Assembly (NCBI RefSeq): GCF_022163125.1 | Contig: NZ_CP091881.1 | Coordinates: 8,388,501 to 8,452,500 of the forward strand | Direction of reading: 5' to 3' | Length of the DNA: 64,000 nucleotides | Source of the DNA: Paenibacillus sp. HWE-109 | Lineage (GTDB): Bacteria; Bacillota; Bacilli; Paenibacillales; NBRC-103111 | Part shown: positions 42,951 through 52,217 of the stretch, in pieces | How positions within the stretch are numbered: position 1 is the first letter of the stretch | Layout of the letters: every line of letters starts with the position of its first letter | Translations under genes and position numbers: made by a program | The notes under the pieces: generated by a model | Databases searched by the model: none | Told to the model about the DNA's origin: nothing | Seen by the model: only the letters and a program-made list of their open reading frames with translations

Positions 42951-43880
42951 ATGACACGAAAACTAAGCAGTTTCCAGTGTTGGATGCGAGAGATTTGGCA
43001 GACCAAGTCGTGGTACTTCATGTTGCTGCCAGGGCTGGCCTGGTTCTTTATATTTAAGTACATCCCCATGTATGGCGCCTCAATCGCATTCAAGGATTAT
43101 AATATTTTGAAGGGGATTATTGATAGCCCTTGGGCAAACCCATGGTATAAGCATTTTGCTTCTTTTTACGAATCGCCATACTTTACGCAATTACTCTCAA
43201 ACACTTTTTTGATAAGTATGTACAAATTGCTTTTCGGCATGATCCCTGCAATCCTCTTTGCTGTTTTATTGTATGAGTGCCGCAATGTCGTGTTGAAGCG
43301 GTGGGTGCAAACGATTAGCTATATGCCTCATTTCTTGTCATGGGTGATTATTTATGGTATCTGCATGGCGCTGCTTTCTGAAAGCTCCGGTTTGTTTAAC
43401 GATTGGCTGCAATCTCTGCTAGACAGGAAAATCCCATTTCTAAGCTCAACGGAATGGTTTAGAAGTGTACTTATTGCTTCAGATATTTGGAAAGACTTGG
43501 GGTGGGGGGCAATTATTTATTTGGCGGCCATGTCCGCCATTGATCCAACGCTTTTCGAGGCTGCCAGGATCGATGGCGCAGGTCGGCTGCGCTTAATCTG
43601 GCATGTAACCTTGCCATCGATTCGCAATCTCATTATTTTGATGCTGTTGCTTAAGCTCGGTACGATTATGGATGCAGGTTTCGAGCAAATTTATATTATG
43701 TACAATGTTAAAGTATATGATGTAGCGGACATTATTGATACCTGGGTGTTCCGGGTAGGTCTTGAACAGATGAATTACAGTGTCGCAACAGCAGTTGGAT
43801 TATTTAAGTCCGTCATTGGCCTTGTACTTATTCTTATCGCGAATCAATGCGCCAAACGATGGGAGGGGAGCATATGGTAA
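42951..43880 (+). CDS. ABC oligosaccharide transporter permease, LplB type (region 5)
   Basis: The protein has 309 residues from ATG 42951 (AAGGAAGGA at 9 nt; ATG 42942 sits directly on that site). FKYIPMYGASIAFKDYN near the N-terminus and the EAA loop EAARIDGAGRLRLIWHVTLP identify an LplB-type importer permease with about six membrane helices. Its stop overlaps the next permease start by 7 bp, indicating translational coupling. Confidence 0.92.
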   Translation: MTRKLSSFQCWMREIWQTKSWYFMLLPGLAWFFIFKYIPMYGASIAFKDYNILKGIIDSPWANPWYKHFASFYESPYFTQLLSNTFLISMYKLLFGMIPAILFAVLLYECRNVVLKRWVQTISYMPHFLSWVIIYGICMALLSESSGLFNDWLQSLLDRKIPFLSSTEWFRSVLIASDIWKDLGWGAIIYLAAMSAIDPTLFEAARIDGAGRLRLIWHVTLPSIRNLIILMLLLKLGTIMDAGFEQIYIMYNVKVYDVADIIDTWVFRVGLEQMNYSVATAVGLFKSVIGLVLILIANQCAKRWEGSIW

Positions 43881-44734
43881 GAGGGAATGCGGACAGGATG
43901 ATCGATATATTCATTTATGCAGTAATGCTGATCTTGTGCGTGGTATTTCTGTTCCCGCTCTTGTATGTCATATCCGTATCTCTTACACCTTACACGGAAG
44001 TGCTTAAGCATGGCGGCTATATGATATTTCCAACAAAAATTGATTTTGAGGCATACAAAACGTTATTCAACGATGATGCGATACCGAGATCATTCCGTAT
44101 CAGTCTCATTATCACGGTTGGCGGTACCCTAATTTCTACATTGCTTACTGTACTCATGGCTTATCCGCTTAGCCGGAAGAAACTGAAGCTTCGATCTTTT
44201 TTTCTCCTGTATGTGGTGTTTACCATGTTGTTTAATGGGGGGTTAATCCCCACCTATTTCGTTGTTCAAAATTTGGGCTTACTGAATTCCGTATGGGCTA
44301 TGATGATTCCCAATGCTTTGACAGCTTTTAATATTTTGCTTATGAAGAGTTTTATGGAAGCTATTCCGGAGGAGATCTTTGAATCCGCTAGAATCGACGG
44401 TGCCAAAGAGAATCGCGTGCTTTGGCAAATCGTTCTTCCACTTTCCGTTCCTTCGCTGTTAACCATCGGCTTATTTTATGCAGTCACTCAGTGGAACCTG
44501 TTCTTCAGTGCCATTATGTATATAACCGATACAAAGCTGTATCCGCTTCAAGTCATTGTTCGAAATATTATTACCGCAGCTTCTATTCCGAATATGAGTA
44601 TAGAAATCGTTGTGCCAACAATGACACTCAATATGGCTGCTGTTGTTGTTTCGAGTGCGCCAATTATTGCTGTGTATCCGTTCATTCAGAAACATTTTAT
44701 GAAAGGGATGCTCATGGGTTCGTTGAAAGGATAA
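43874..44734 (+). CDS. ABC oligosaccharide transporter permease, YtcP/LplC type (region 5)
   Basis: The protein has 286 residues from ATG 43874 behind GGAGGGG; an upstream in-frame ATG at 43847 lacks a site. Family features are FNGGLIPTYFVVQNLGLLNS, EAA loop ESARIDGAKENRVLWQIVLP, and C-terminal GMLMGSLKG. It overlaps the preceding permease gene by 7 bp. Confidence 0.92.
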   Translation: MVRGNADRMIDIFIYAVMLILCVVFLFPLLYVISVSLTPYTEVLKHGGYMIFPTKIDFEAYKTLFNDDAIPRSFRISLIITVGGTLISTLLTVLMAYPLSRKKLKLRSFFLLYVVFTMLFNGGLIPTYFVVQNLGLLNSVWAMMIPNALTAFNILLMKSFMEAIPEEIFESARIDGAKENRVLWQIVLPLSVPSLLTIGLFYAVTQWNLFFSAIMYITDTKLYPLQVIVRNIITAASIPNMSIEIVVPTMTLNMAAVVVSSAPIIAVYPFIQKHFMKGMLMGSLKG

Positions 44735-44741
44735 CCTTTTT

Positions 44742-44802
44742 GTTCTATGAAAATCACATATTTGTTCATTCCAATTGCAAAATGAAATTGATAATTTAAT
44801 AG
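44742..44802 (+). promoter_or_regulatory. Region 5 operator, copy 4 (binding-protein gene)
   Basis: GTTCTAT (44742) and GTTCATT (44764) keep the exact 22-bp spacing of the other three copies. The TTGTTG/TATAGT promoter is not conserved; a weaker TTGCAA (44775-44780) and TAATAG (44797-44802) pair is possible. It lies only 8 bp after the permease stop and may boost expression of the binding protein within the operon. Confidence 0.6.
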
Positions 44803-44836
44803 TGTAAGAAATATGAACAAGAAAGAAGGGGTAAAT

Positions 44837-46381
44837 TTGAAAAGAAATGTTAAGCTTTCTATCCTATCTGTACTATTGTTAAGTAGTGTGTTAAACGGCT
44901 GCACGAGCAAGTCTCCAGCGACTTCCCCGACACCGGCAGTGAGCGCTGCTGCCACCAAGTCAACGGGACCAGTTACTATTGAAACCTCAATTAACGGCTG
45001 GGGGGTGAAAATTCCCGAAGATGATTTTCTAAAGAAAACGTTGGATGAGAAGCTCGGCCTTAATCTAAAGGTAAGTTCCGGTGCGAATCAAGAAGATTAT
45101 AAGGCTCAAATGAATGTTAGAGCTGCATCGAATTCGCTGCCTGACCTGATGTACCTAGACAAAATTCAGTATCAGGAATTTGCCAAAAACGGATTGCTCT
45201 TGGATCTGGCACCTTATTTAGACAAGCTGAAGGATGTTAAGTCTGTGCTTGGTGAGGAGAATTTTAAGAAAAGTGTGGTTAATGGGAAGCAGCTCGGCTT
45301 TACACTGAAACCAAATCTCTTTGTCGAAGCATACTGGATTCGCAAGGATTGGTTGGACAAGCTGGGGCTGAAGCAACCTACAACCCCAGATGAGTTTTTT
45401 AACGTAGCGAAGGCATTCACAGAGAACGATCCTGATGGAAATGGAAAAAAAGATACGTATGGCATTACGGGTGACGCCAGCACTGTATTCAATGGCGTAT
45501 TTACATTGTTCGGCACAGTCAACTCTGCTACAGCAGGTGGACCGAGCGTACCTCTGCCAGGGGGCTTCTATCTAAGGGATGGGAAGTTGATAAATTCTCT
45601 CTATGATCCAAATACGAAACAAGCGCTTGCCTATATTCAGAAGTTAATCGCTGCGAATGTTGTAGATCCTGATGCGACAAGTGCAAAAACGGCTGATGCG
45701 ATGAATAAGGTATATCAAGGTAAAGCCGGAATTATATACAACAATTGGGGTCTTGTGAGAGGGGATAATCTTACTAAAATCAAAGCGGCTAATCCGAATG
45801 CGGAATGGGTGCTCATTGAAAATTTGCGAAGTCCACTTGGTGGACAAGCCGGTATTGTTGATGCGGGAGCAGCTTCCCAATATGTTGCACTGCCAGCAAC
45901 ACTTGCTAAAAGCCCTGAGAAGCTGGACGCGATCTTCAAATTGTTGAGCTACACATCCAAAGGAGAAGGCTCGAATTTAGTACAGTTCGGTGTTAAAGCT
46001 CGGCACTATACACAAGATGGCGACAAAATTACTTTAACGGATAAGGCAACAGAGACATCGTATTCATGGATCTACCAATTCGTGGGCCGTCCAGAACAGC
46101 AATATTTGTCTACTAAATTCCCGGCATCTGCAGATTGGATAAAGAAAAGTGTTGAACTTCCCCGTATTACCATTTTAAACGGATTCATAGATCTGCCAGA
46201 GGGTTTCCAGGCAGCTGACGTTCGGCGTTATATTGAAGAAGAATTTTTGAAGTTTGAATACGGGAAATCAAATTTAAATGATTATGACAAATTTATTCAA
46301 ACATTGGAAAAGACTTTCAAGTATACGTTGCTTGTTGATCAGGCAAACAAGCAATTGAAGGAAAATGGGATCTTGAAATAA
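44837..46381 (+). CDS. Extracellular oligosaccharide-binding lipoprotein, LplA type (region 5)
   Basis: The protein has 514 residues from TTG 44837, supported by AGAAGGGG upstream; the ATG at 44813 has no site and would put extra charged residues before the signal. The lipoprotein signal ends at Cys22 (SSVLNGC). The mature protein shows the binding-protein pattern LPDLMYLDKIQYQEFAKNG, YWIRKDWLDKLGLKQPTTPD and DPDGNGKKDTYGITGD. It supplies the permeases encoded upstream. Confidence 0.9.
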   Translation: MKRNVKLSILSVLLLSSVLNGCTSKSPATSPTPAVSAAATKSTGPVTIETSINGWGVKIPEDDFLKKTLDEKLGLNLKVSSGANQEDYKAQMNVRAASNSLPDLMYLDKIQYQEFAKNGLLLDLAPYLDKLKDVKSVLGEENFKKSVVNGKQLGFTLKPNLFVEAYWIRKDWLDKLGLKQPTTPDEFFNVAKAFTENDPDGNGKKDTYGITGDASTVFNGVFTLFGTVNSATAGGPSVPLPGGFYLRDGKLINSLYDPNTKQALAYIQKLIAANVVDPDATSAKTADAMNKVYQGKAGIIYNNWGLVRGDNLTKIKAANPNAEWVLIENLRSPLGGQAGIVDAGAASQYVALPATLAKSPEKLDAIFKLLSYTSKGEGSNLVQFGVKARHYTQDGDKITLTDKATETSYSWIYQFVGRPEQQYLSTKFPASADWIKKSVELPRITILNGFIDLPEGFQAADVRRYIEEEFLKFEYGKSNLNDYDKFIQTLEKTFKYTLLVDQANKQLKENGILK

Positions 46382-46416
46382 AGGTGAAGCTTAAATAACC
46401 AATGGAGGTTAGTAAG

Positions 46417-48687
46417 ATGAACAAGATCTGGTATCGACAGCCTGCTGAGCTTTGGGAAGAGCATGCTCTTCCCATTGGCAACGGGAGATTAGGGGGAATG
46501 GTATTCGGCGGGATTGAACGTGAACGTATTCAGTTTAATGAAGAGACGCTCTTTACGGGGCGGCCTGTTCAAATAGAAGGCACCCCCTATCAGGAACTTA
46601 ATCAAATTAGGGAATATTTAAAGCTTAAACAGTATGTGGCGGCTCATCGGCATGTGGAAAGAAAGTTTTTGAAGCCAGTGTCTTATGGGGATGAAAGCGA
46701 TTTTGGGATGTATCAAAATTTTGGCGAAGTTCTCGTAGAGATGGAACATCCTGAAGGGAAAGTAACCGATTATCTCAGGGAGCTTGATCTTGATGAGGCG
46801 CTTGCTCGCGTTAGCTATCGGTGTGAGGAGCAGGAGTTTTATCGTGAATATTTCTCCAGTTGCCCGGATAACGTCATGGTCATGCGTTTTCGCTGCAGCA
46901 AGCCGAATGCCTTAAACATGAAAGTACATTTGGTGAGTGCGCAGGCAGGAGCGATAATTTCTTACGATCAGGCAGAATCTCGAATGACCATGAACGGGAG
47001 CATGACGAATTTGGCGTATGAAGCACAGATTCGTGTTGCGACTAAGGGAGGCACAATCGAGGCGATTAATGACGCTTTATTGATTCGTGAAGCTGACGAA
47101 GTCATGCTGCTGCTCAGCGCTGCAACGGATTACGATGCAAGTCAGGAGTCATTCCGTGGCAAGGATTATACGTCATTTAATCGGTCTTTTCTAGATCAAG
47201 CTGGAGAGAAATCGTTCCATGATCTGCTTGGAGCTCACGTAATAGATTATCAACAACTGTATAGAAGGGTCGAGTTAAAGATTGATGGGCTGGACAAAGA
47301 CCACTTACCAACGGACGAGCGTTTGCGACGGTATCGAGAGGGAGAGCACGATGTCGGGCTTGAATCGCTTCTTTTTCAATACGGTCGTTACTTACTGATA
47401 AGCAGTTCACGTCCTGGCAACTTGCCCGCAAACCTGCAAGGGATATGGAACAATAGCAACAACCCGATGTGGGGCTCGATGTTCTGTTACAACATTAATT
47501 TCAATATGAATTATTGGCATGCCGAATCGACCAATCTTGCTGAATGTCATGCCCCTATGATCGATTTCATTGACCGCTTGCGGCCAAGCGGCAGGCTATC
47601 CGCGAAGGCATTTTTCAATGCCGGTGGCTGGTTTACAGCCAAGAAATCTGACATCTGGGGCTTCACGCAGCCATATGCTGCCGCTGTAAACGGGCTTTTC
47701 ATCGGCGGTGCAGGTTGGTTATGCGAAGATGTTTGGCAGGTATACTGCTTTAACCTGGATCGAGCGTACTTGGTTGAAACCGCATATCCGATCATGAAGG
47801 AGAGCGCTGAGTTCTACCTCGACTATTTGACGGAGAACGAAGAAGGGCATTTGGTTTCCTCGCCCTCCACTTCGCCTGAGAATGAGTTTGTTGTTAACGG
47901 ACAGATCTGTACGGTAAGCGACGGCTGCGAGATGGATCATCGAATTGTGGAGAGCTTGTTTCGCAACTGTTTGAAAGCTTGCGATATTCTTGGCATCCAT
48001 GACGAATTCAGAGCGGAGTTGGAACGTGCTTTGCCGAAGGTGGCTCCGGTTCGTCTGGGGCGTTATGGGCAAATCCAAGAGTGGGAACACGACTGGGACG
48101 ACCCGGAGGATCAGCATCGTCATGTTTCACAGTTATTTGGACTGCATCCTGCTTCTCTGATCTCACCAACTCGAACGCCCGAGCTGGCTGAAGGTGCCGA
48201 GGTTGTTTTGAATTGCCGAGGTGATCAAGGAACGGGGTGGAGCAGGGCCTGGAAAGTGAATCTGTGGAGTCGGCTTCAGGATGGTAATCGTGCGTATAAG
48301 CTGTTGCGAGGGACGCTGGAAGAGTTGACATTTGATAATTTGTTCAACGTTCATCCTCCATTTCAAATTGATGGCAACTTCGGGCTGACCGCAGGGATTG
48401 CGGAGATGCTCCTTCAAAGTGAGTTCGAAGGCTGTATGGATCTGCTCCCCGCGCTTCCGGATGTTTGGGAAAGTGGTTATGTGAAAGGACTAAGAGCCAA
48501 AGGCGGTTATACAGTTGATCTAAGGTGGGAGCAGGGGGGCAGATTGATTCACGCTAACTTTTATGGAAAGTCTGGTAAGCGCGGGAAGCTGCGGTCAGGT
48601 AATGATTTGGTAGAGTTTCAACTGAACGAGCAAGGTTGTTATACCTGTTCAATTGAAAAGGCTAATCTTAAATCTCATCGGGATTAG
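46417..48687 (+). CDS. GH95 alpha-L-fucosidase / alpha-L-galactosidase-type enzyme
   Basis: The protein has 756 residues from ATG 46417 behind GGAGG and no signal peptide, so it acts on imported oligosaccharides in the cytoplasm. Family 95 features: the start WYRQPAELWEEHALPIGNGR, LGGMVFGG and FNEETLFTG in the N-terminal beta domain, and an (alpha/alpha)6 barrel with LPANLQGIWNNSNNPMWGS. In the barrel lie an Asn-rich segment (residues about 359-365), a Glu488 in SPSTSPENEF and an Asp652 in FQIDGNFG, corresponding to catalytic positions known in this family. GH95 enzymes are inverting alpha-1,2-L-fucosidases or alpha-L-galactosidases. The choice between them cannot be made by eye. Confidence 0.88.
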   Translation: MNKIWYRQPAELWEEHALPIGNGRLGGMVFGGIERERIQFNEETLFTGRPVQIEGTPYQELNQIREYLKLKQYVAAHRHVERKFLKPVSYGDESDFGMYQNFGEVLVEMEHPEGKVTDYLRELDLDEALARVSYRCEEQEFYREYFSSCPDNVMVMRFRCSKPNALNMKVHLVSAQAGAIISYDQAESRMTMNGSMTNLAYEAQIRVATKGGTIEAINDALLIREADEVMLLLSAATDYDASQESFRGKDYTSFNRSFLDQAGEKSFHDLLGAHVIDYQQLYRRVELKIDGLDKDHLPTDERLRRYREGEHDVGLESLLFQYGRYLLISSSRPGNLPANLQGIWNNSNNPMWGSMFCYNINFNMNYWHAESTNLAECHAPMIDFIDRLRPSGRLSAKAFFNAGGWFTAKKSDIWGFTQPYAAAVNGLFIGGAGWLCEDVWQVYCFNLDRAYLVETAYPIMKESAEFYLDYLTENEEGHLVSSPSTSPENEFVVNGQICTVSDGCEMDHRIVESLFRNCLKACDILGIHDEFRAELERALPKVAPVRLGRYGQIQEWEHDWDDPEDQHRHVSQLFGLHPASLISPTRTPELAEGAEVVLNCRGDQGTGWSRAWKVNLWSRLQDGNRAYKLLRGTLEELTFDNLFNVHPPFQIDGNFGLTAGIAEMLLQSEFEGCMDLLPALPDVWESGYVKGLRAKGGYTVDLRWEQGGRLIHANFYGKSGKRGKLRSGNDLVEFQLNEQGCYTCSIEKANLKSHRD

Positions 48688-48720
48688 ACATGGATTTTTC
48701 CCATAGCGGATGTTCTTTAC

Positions 48721-48766
48721 AAACTAAGCTTGTCAGTACCAAAACTGGCATGCTTAGTTTTCTTTA
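48721..48766 (+). terminator. Rho-independent terminator after the GH95 gene
   Basis: AAACTAAGC (48721-48729) with GCTTAGTTT (48752-48760), plus an inner TGTCAGT/ACTGGCA pairing, followed by TTCTTT. It separates the importer/GH95 transcript from the kinase gene. Confidence 0.8.
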
Positions 48767-48815
48767 TTGGGATAAATTGTATGGTATTATATAGATGAGA
48801 TAAGGAAGGAGTGAA

Positions 48816-50549
48816 GTGCCAGTGTTTCGATTAAAACAATGGATACCTAAAAAATTGAAATACCGGCTATTCTTTGCCTTTCTATTACTCATTGTGGCAC
48901 CGTTTACATTTTTGCAAATTTACAATTACAACAAAATGGAAAATACGATTATAAACCGACTACATAAACAGAATCAGACACAGGTTAATCTGTTGAAAAG
49001 TAATTTGGAGGATATACGCTTTGCCATGCTTCAACGCTATTTGGAGCTCGAGAAGGATGAGGAGTTGACGGTGTTGTTAACTTTGGCTGATTCGAACCCA
49101 GAACGAGATGAGAAAATTATGGGGCGGATTGCTGCAAGCAGCAGTAAATTGGTACCACAGAATGAGTTTGTCAGTTATACTCTACAGGATATGAAAGGCA
49201 AGTCTTTCAAGTTTCCTTTGTCAAATCTCCAACAGGAGAGGGATTTGGATATGCCTTCTGTTTTCGCTAACCTTGAGGAAAAAGACATGCTATCCACATG
49301 GAAAATTAATTCAATTGGCTTTAGAGGAGGCGCCCTCTCCCTGTACGCCATTCTTCAAACGCGGTCCGGTGACCCGTATGCTAGAATTCGGCTAACTTTT
49401 GATGTGGAAACCTGGCTCCAGCGTTCTACTAAAAACTTACTGATACAAGGAGAAGCTTTCATTATGGATTCATCGGGCGTTGTTGTGGTTCAAACCAACC
49501 AGGGCATGCAGCTCCCTCCAACTATAAATAATAATACTATACGATCCGACTCCTCTGTGCATACATCAAAGGATATGAAAATCATCAATTCCTCTCCAAT
49601 CCCTAGCCTGCAATGGACCATGATTAGTATGGTCTCCATGGAATCCTATATAGGGGATATTAGCGCAATTAAACGTTCCATCTTTGCCACTTTTGGTTTA
49701 TTCGTTCTCCTTTTTATTGGGATGACGTTTGTAATTTCCTCAGCTATGACTAGACCTCTGCAAGTTCTTCAGATGAAAATGAGTGAGATGGTTCGTAAAA
49801 ACTTTAATACACTTCTTCCTGAGCATAAATATGTAGGAGAATCGCTTGAATTGGTCAAGACGTTTAACAACCTGGTCAAAGATATTCGATCGTTGATTCA
49901 GCGTCTTAGAGTGGAAGAGCGTCAGAAAGAAGCCGTTCGTTTCCAGATGCTCGTATCCCAAATGAACCCTCACTTTTTATTAAATACGTTAAATATGATT
50001 AAGTTTCAGGCAATGGATAAAGATCAAAAAGAAATTAGTGAAGTTTGCGTGGCACTGGGGAAACTCCTAGAACAAAGCCTCTGTTCAGAGAAGGAACTCA
50101 TTTTCCTCAAAGACGAGTTGGAATTACTTCATGCTTATATCTATATTCAATCTATACGTTATGAAGATATGTTTGCCATTCAACTAGAGGTGGAAACGCA
50201 ATTGGACTACGTGCTTGTTCCTCAATTGACGCTGCAGCCATTAGTAGAAAACGCCATCTTGCATGGCATGATGTACAGGAGCAGTGGGGGGCTTATTCAA
50301 ATTTCTATTTTCTGCAGAGAGAATAAGCTCGTCGTGGAGGTTGCGGATAATGGTATGAATCCAGATTCATCCTTAAATCGTAATGACAGGAAGCGAAAAG
50401 GAATTGGCCTGGCTAACTTGAAGGAGCGTTTGGAATTGTTGTTCCGGCAAGAAGGGAAGCTTGAGCTCGTTCCGCTTCTACCAGGGATGCTTGTTAGAAT
50501 TGAATTTCCTCTATTAATATCCAACCCTTATCGAGGAGAAGCTCTATGA
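48816..50549 (+). CDS. YesM-type sensor histidine kinase (region 5)
   Basis: A 577-residue membrane kinase starting with GTG behind AAGGAG. Transmembrane segments lie at about residues 15-35 and 285-310 with an extracellular sensor domain between them, then HAMP. The His386 site reads SQMNPHFLLNTLNMI and the N-box QPLVENAILHGM. It overlaps its regulator gene by 4 bp (ATGA). Probably detects the sugar imported by the region 5 transporter. Confidence 0.9.
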   Translation: MPVFRLKQWIPKKLKYRLFFAFLLLIVAPFTFLQIYNYNKMENTIINRLHKQNQTQVNLLKSNLEDIRFAMLQRYLELEKDEELTVLLTLADSNPERDEKIMGRIAASSSKLVPQNEFVSYTLQDMKGKSFKFPLSNLQQERDLDMPSVFANLEEKDMLSTWKINSIGFRGGALSLYAILQTRSGDPYARIRLTFDVETWLQRSTKNLLIQGEAFIMDSSGVVVVQTNQGMQLPPTINNNTIRSDSSVHTSKDMKIINSSPIPSLQWTMISMVSMESYIGDISAIKRSIFATFGLFVLLFIGMTFVISSAMTRPLQVLQMKMSEMVRKNFNTLLPEHKYVGESLELVKTFNNLVKDIRSLIQRLRVEERQKEAVRFQMLVSQMNPHFLLNTLNMIKFQAMDKDQKEISEVCVALGKLLEQSLCSEKELIFLKDELELLHAYIYIQSIRYEDMFAIQLEVETQLDYVLVPQLTLQPLVENAILHGMMYRSSGGLIQISIFCRENKLVVEVADNGMNPDSSLNRNDRKRKGIGLANLKERLELLFRQEGKLELVPLLPGMLVRIEFPLLISNPYRGEAL

Positions 50550-51967
50550 TGAGAACGGTACTTCTGGTCGAGGATGAGCCTTTTGTTAGACGTACATTGC
50601 TAAAGCAAGTGAACTGGGAAGCTATCGGTTACCAAGTGATTGGTGAGAGTGGCAATGGGCGTGAAGCGCTTCAAATGCTTCTTTCTCGAAAACCTGACAT
50701 TGTTATCACCGACATTATGATGCCGGAGATGAACGGGACGGAACTTTTAAAACGAGCGCGGGAAGAAGGGGTGGACTCCAAATTCATTATGCTAACCTGC
50801 ATGAATGATTTTGAGTACGCGCGTCAAGCGATTGAATTTGGTGCATCGAGCTATATATTAAAGCTGTCCATGAGTATTCCGGAGTTGGAGCAGAAACTTG
50901 TGAAACTACGTGTCGAACTGGACGAGAAGGAGCAATACAATAAAATTAAGGAGCAGGAAAATATAGCAGTTGTCCAATCTGTGTATCAGAAGGTTTGGAA
51001 GAATATCGTCAACGGTAAAGAAGTGACAGATGGTTCGTTAGATCTTGAAATTGAGCGGTTCTATCCTTACGTGCAAATTTGGGCGAGTGCTTCCAGACAA
51101 GCTGAATTTCCTGCTGCCGCTGTGGACACTGAGGTTCATCGATTTTTGGATGAGTTTCAGGAGAGCAGGTTTTACTGGCACCCGGCACCTATTCAGATAG
51201 CAAGTGCAACGAACTACCCAAATTTGGTTAGCAGCAGTCTTGTACCAACAATAGAGTGGGGGCAGGCATGGAAAAAGTTGAGAGGAGCCCTGCTCGAGGC
51301 ATGGTATGCAGATGAGACTCCATATATCGAACCGGACAGTATGCTTGCTGATCTTCGTTGGGAGGAAGAGAAGGCATTGCTTCTTCTGCTAGATCATGGC
51401 AAGTGGAGTGAATTTCGCAGAGTGCTTGCTGGCAGATGGGGACTTTATGCGAGGGCACGGACCGACTACCATCATGTAAAAAAAGCGGGACTAGTCATTA
51501 TAGGCATGTACCAAAAACAATTTTCAGAGGCTTCAGTAGACCAAGAAATCGTCTATAGAGCATCTACCCATGCTGAATTGTTGCGAATGTTGGACGAGAC
51601 ACTAGAAACCTGTTTGACTTTGAAGCGGGCAGCATCTGTAGTGTATACATCGAATCGGGATGTAAATAGAATAATAGATTATATTCATCTTAATTACAGC
51701 GAGGAAATCACGCTTAAAAGCTTGGCGGAGTACGTGTCGTTTGATCCTCATTATGTAAGTGCATTATTCAAGAAGAAAAAAGGTGCAACCATTATCAACT
51801 ATATCCAACAATATAGGGTGGAGCAAGCCAAGCGACTTTTGAAAGATACCATGCTGTCCATCACCGAGGTTGGTGAACGAGTAGGATTCGAAAATGACAA
51901 TTATTTCATAAAAATATTTAAGAGGTTCGTCAACATGACGCCAAATCAATACCGTCAATCAAGATGA
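50546..51967 (+). CDS. YesN-type response regulator with AraC-family domain (region 5)
   Basis: A 473-residue transcription factor. The receiver domain starts TVLLVEDEPFVRR with phospho-acceptor Asp56 in VITDIMMPEMNG; the usual DYLLK motif is SYILKLS here. The C-terminal AraC domain reads EEITLKSLAEYVSFDPHYVS, then GFENDNYFIKIFKRFVNMTP. Translation is coupled to the kinase by ATGA overlap. Four direct-repeat operators (36030, 38833, 42850, 44742) in its region make it the best candidate activator. The gene ends at a repeat-derived terminator 8 bp after its stop. Confidence 0.9.
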   Translation: MMRTVLLVEDEPFVRRTLLKQVNWEAIGYQVIGESGNGREALQMLLSRKPDIVITDIMMPEMNGTELLKRAREEGVDSKFIMLTCMNDFEYARQAIEFGASSYILKLSMSIPELEQKLVKLRVELDEKEQYNKIKEQENIAVVQSVYQKVWKNIVNGKEVTDGSLDLEIERFYPYVQIWASASRQAEFPAAAVDTEVHRFLDEFQESRFYWHPAPIQIASATNYPNLVSSSLVPTIEWGQAWKKLRGALLEAWYADETPYIEPDSMLADLRWEEEKALLLLLDHGKWSEFRRVLAGRWGLYARARTDYHHVKKAGLVIIGMYQKQFSEASVDQEIVYRASTHAELLRMLDETLETCLTLKRAASVVYTSNRDVNRIIDYIHLNYSEEITLKSLAEYVSFDPHYVSALFKKKKGATIINYIQQYRVEQAKRLLKDTMLSITEVGERVGFENDNYFIKIFKRFVNMTPNQYRQSR

Positions 51968-51975
51968 AGAAGCAA

Positions 51976-52036
51976 AGCCAGCAAACACTTGTGTTTGCTG
52001 GCTTTTTGCACTTCAAAACTTATTTGTCACCCGACA
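51976..52036 (+). repeat. Repeat remnant G used as terminator of the region 5 regulator gene
   Basis: The hairpin AGCCAGCAAAC/GTTTGCTGGCT (51976-52003) is followed by TTTTTGCA, then one site ACTTCAAAACTTATTTGT and the terminus CACCCGACA. The first two sites of the full element are absent. It begins 8 bp after the regulator stop, so it serves as an intrinsic terminator. Confidence 0.72.
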
Positions 52037-52217
52037 GGATGGGACAATAATAAAGGGGCGAATATAAAATTATTACCAAAATAATTTATAAAATTACATT
52101 TTAATAAAAATTCATGAGCGTATAATTCTTCACATGAGAACTCTTTATAAGATTTTTGCTCAAATTATTTCGTAGGAGGTTCGGTTGTTAAAAATTAGTT
52201 GGAGAGGGACGGTACAA

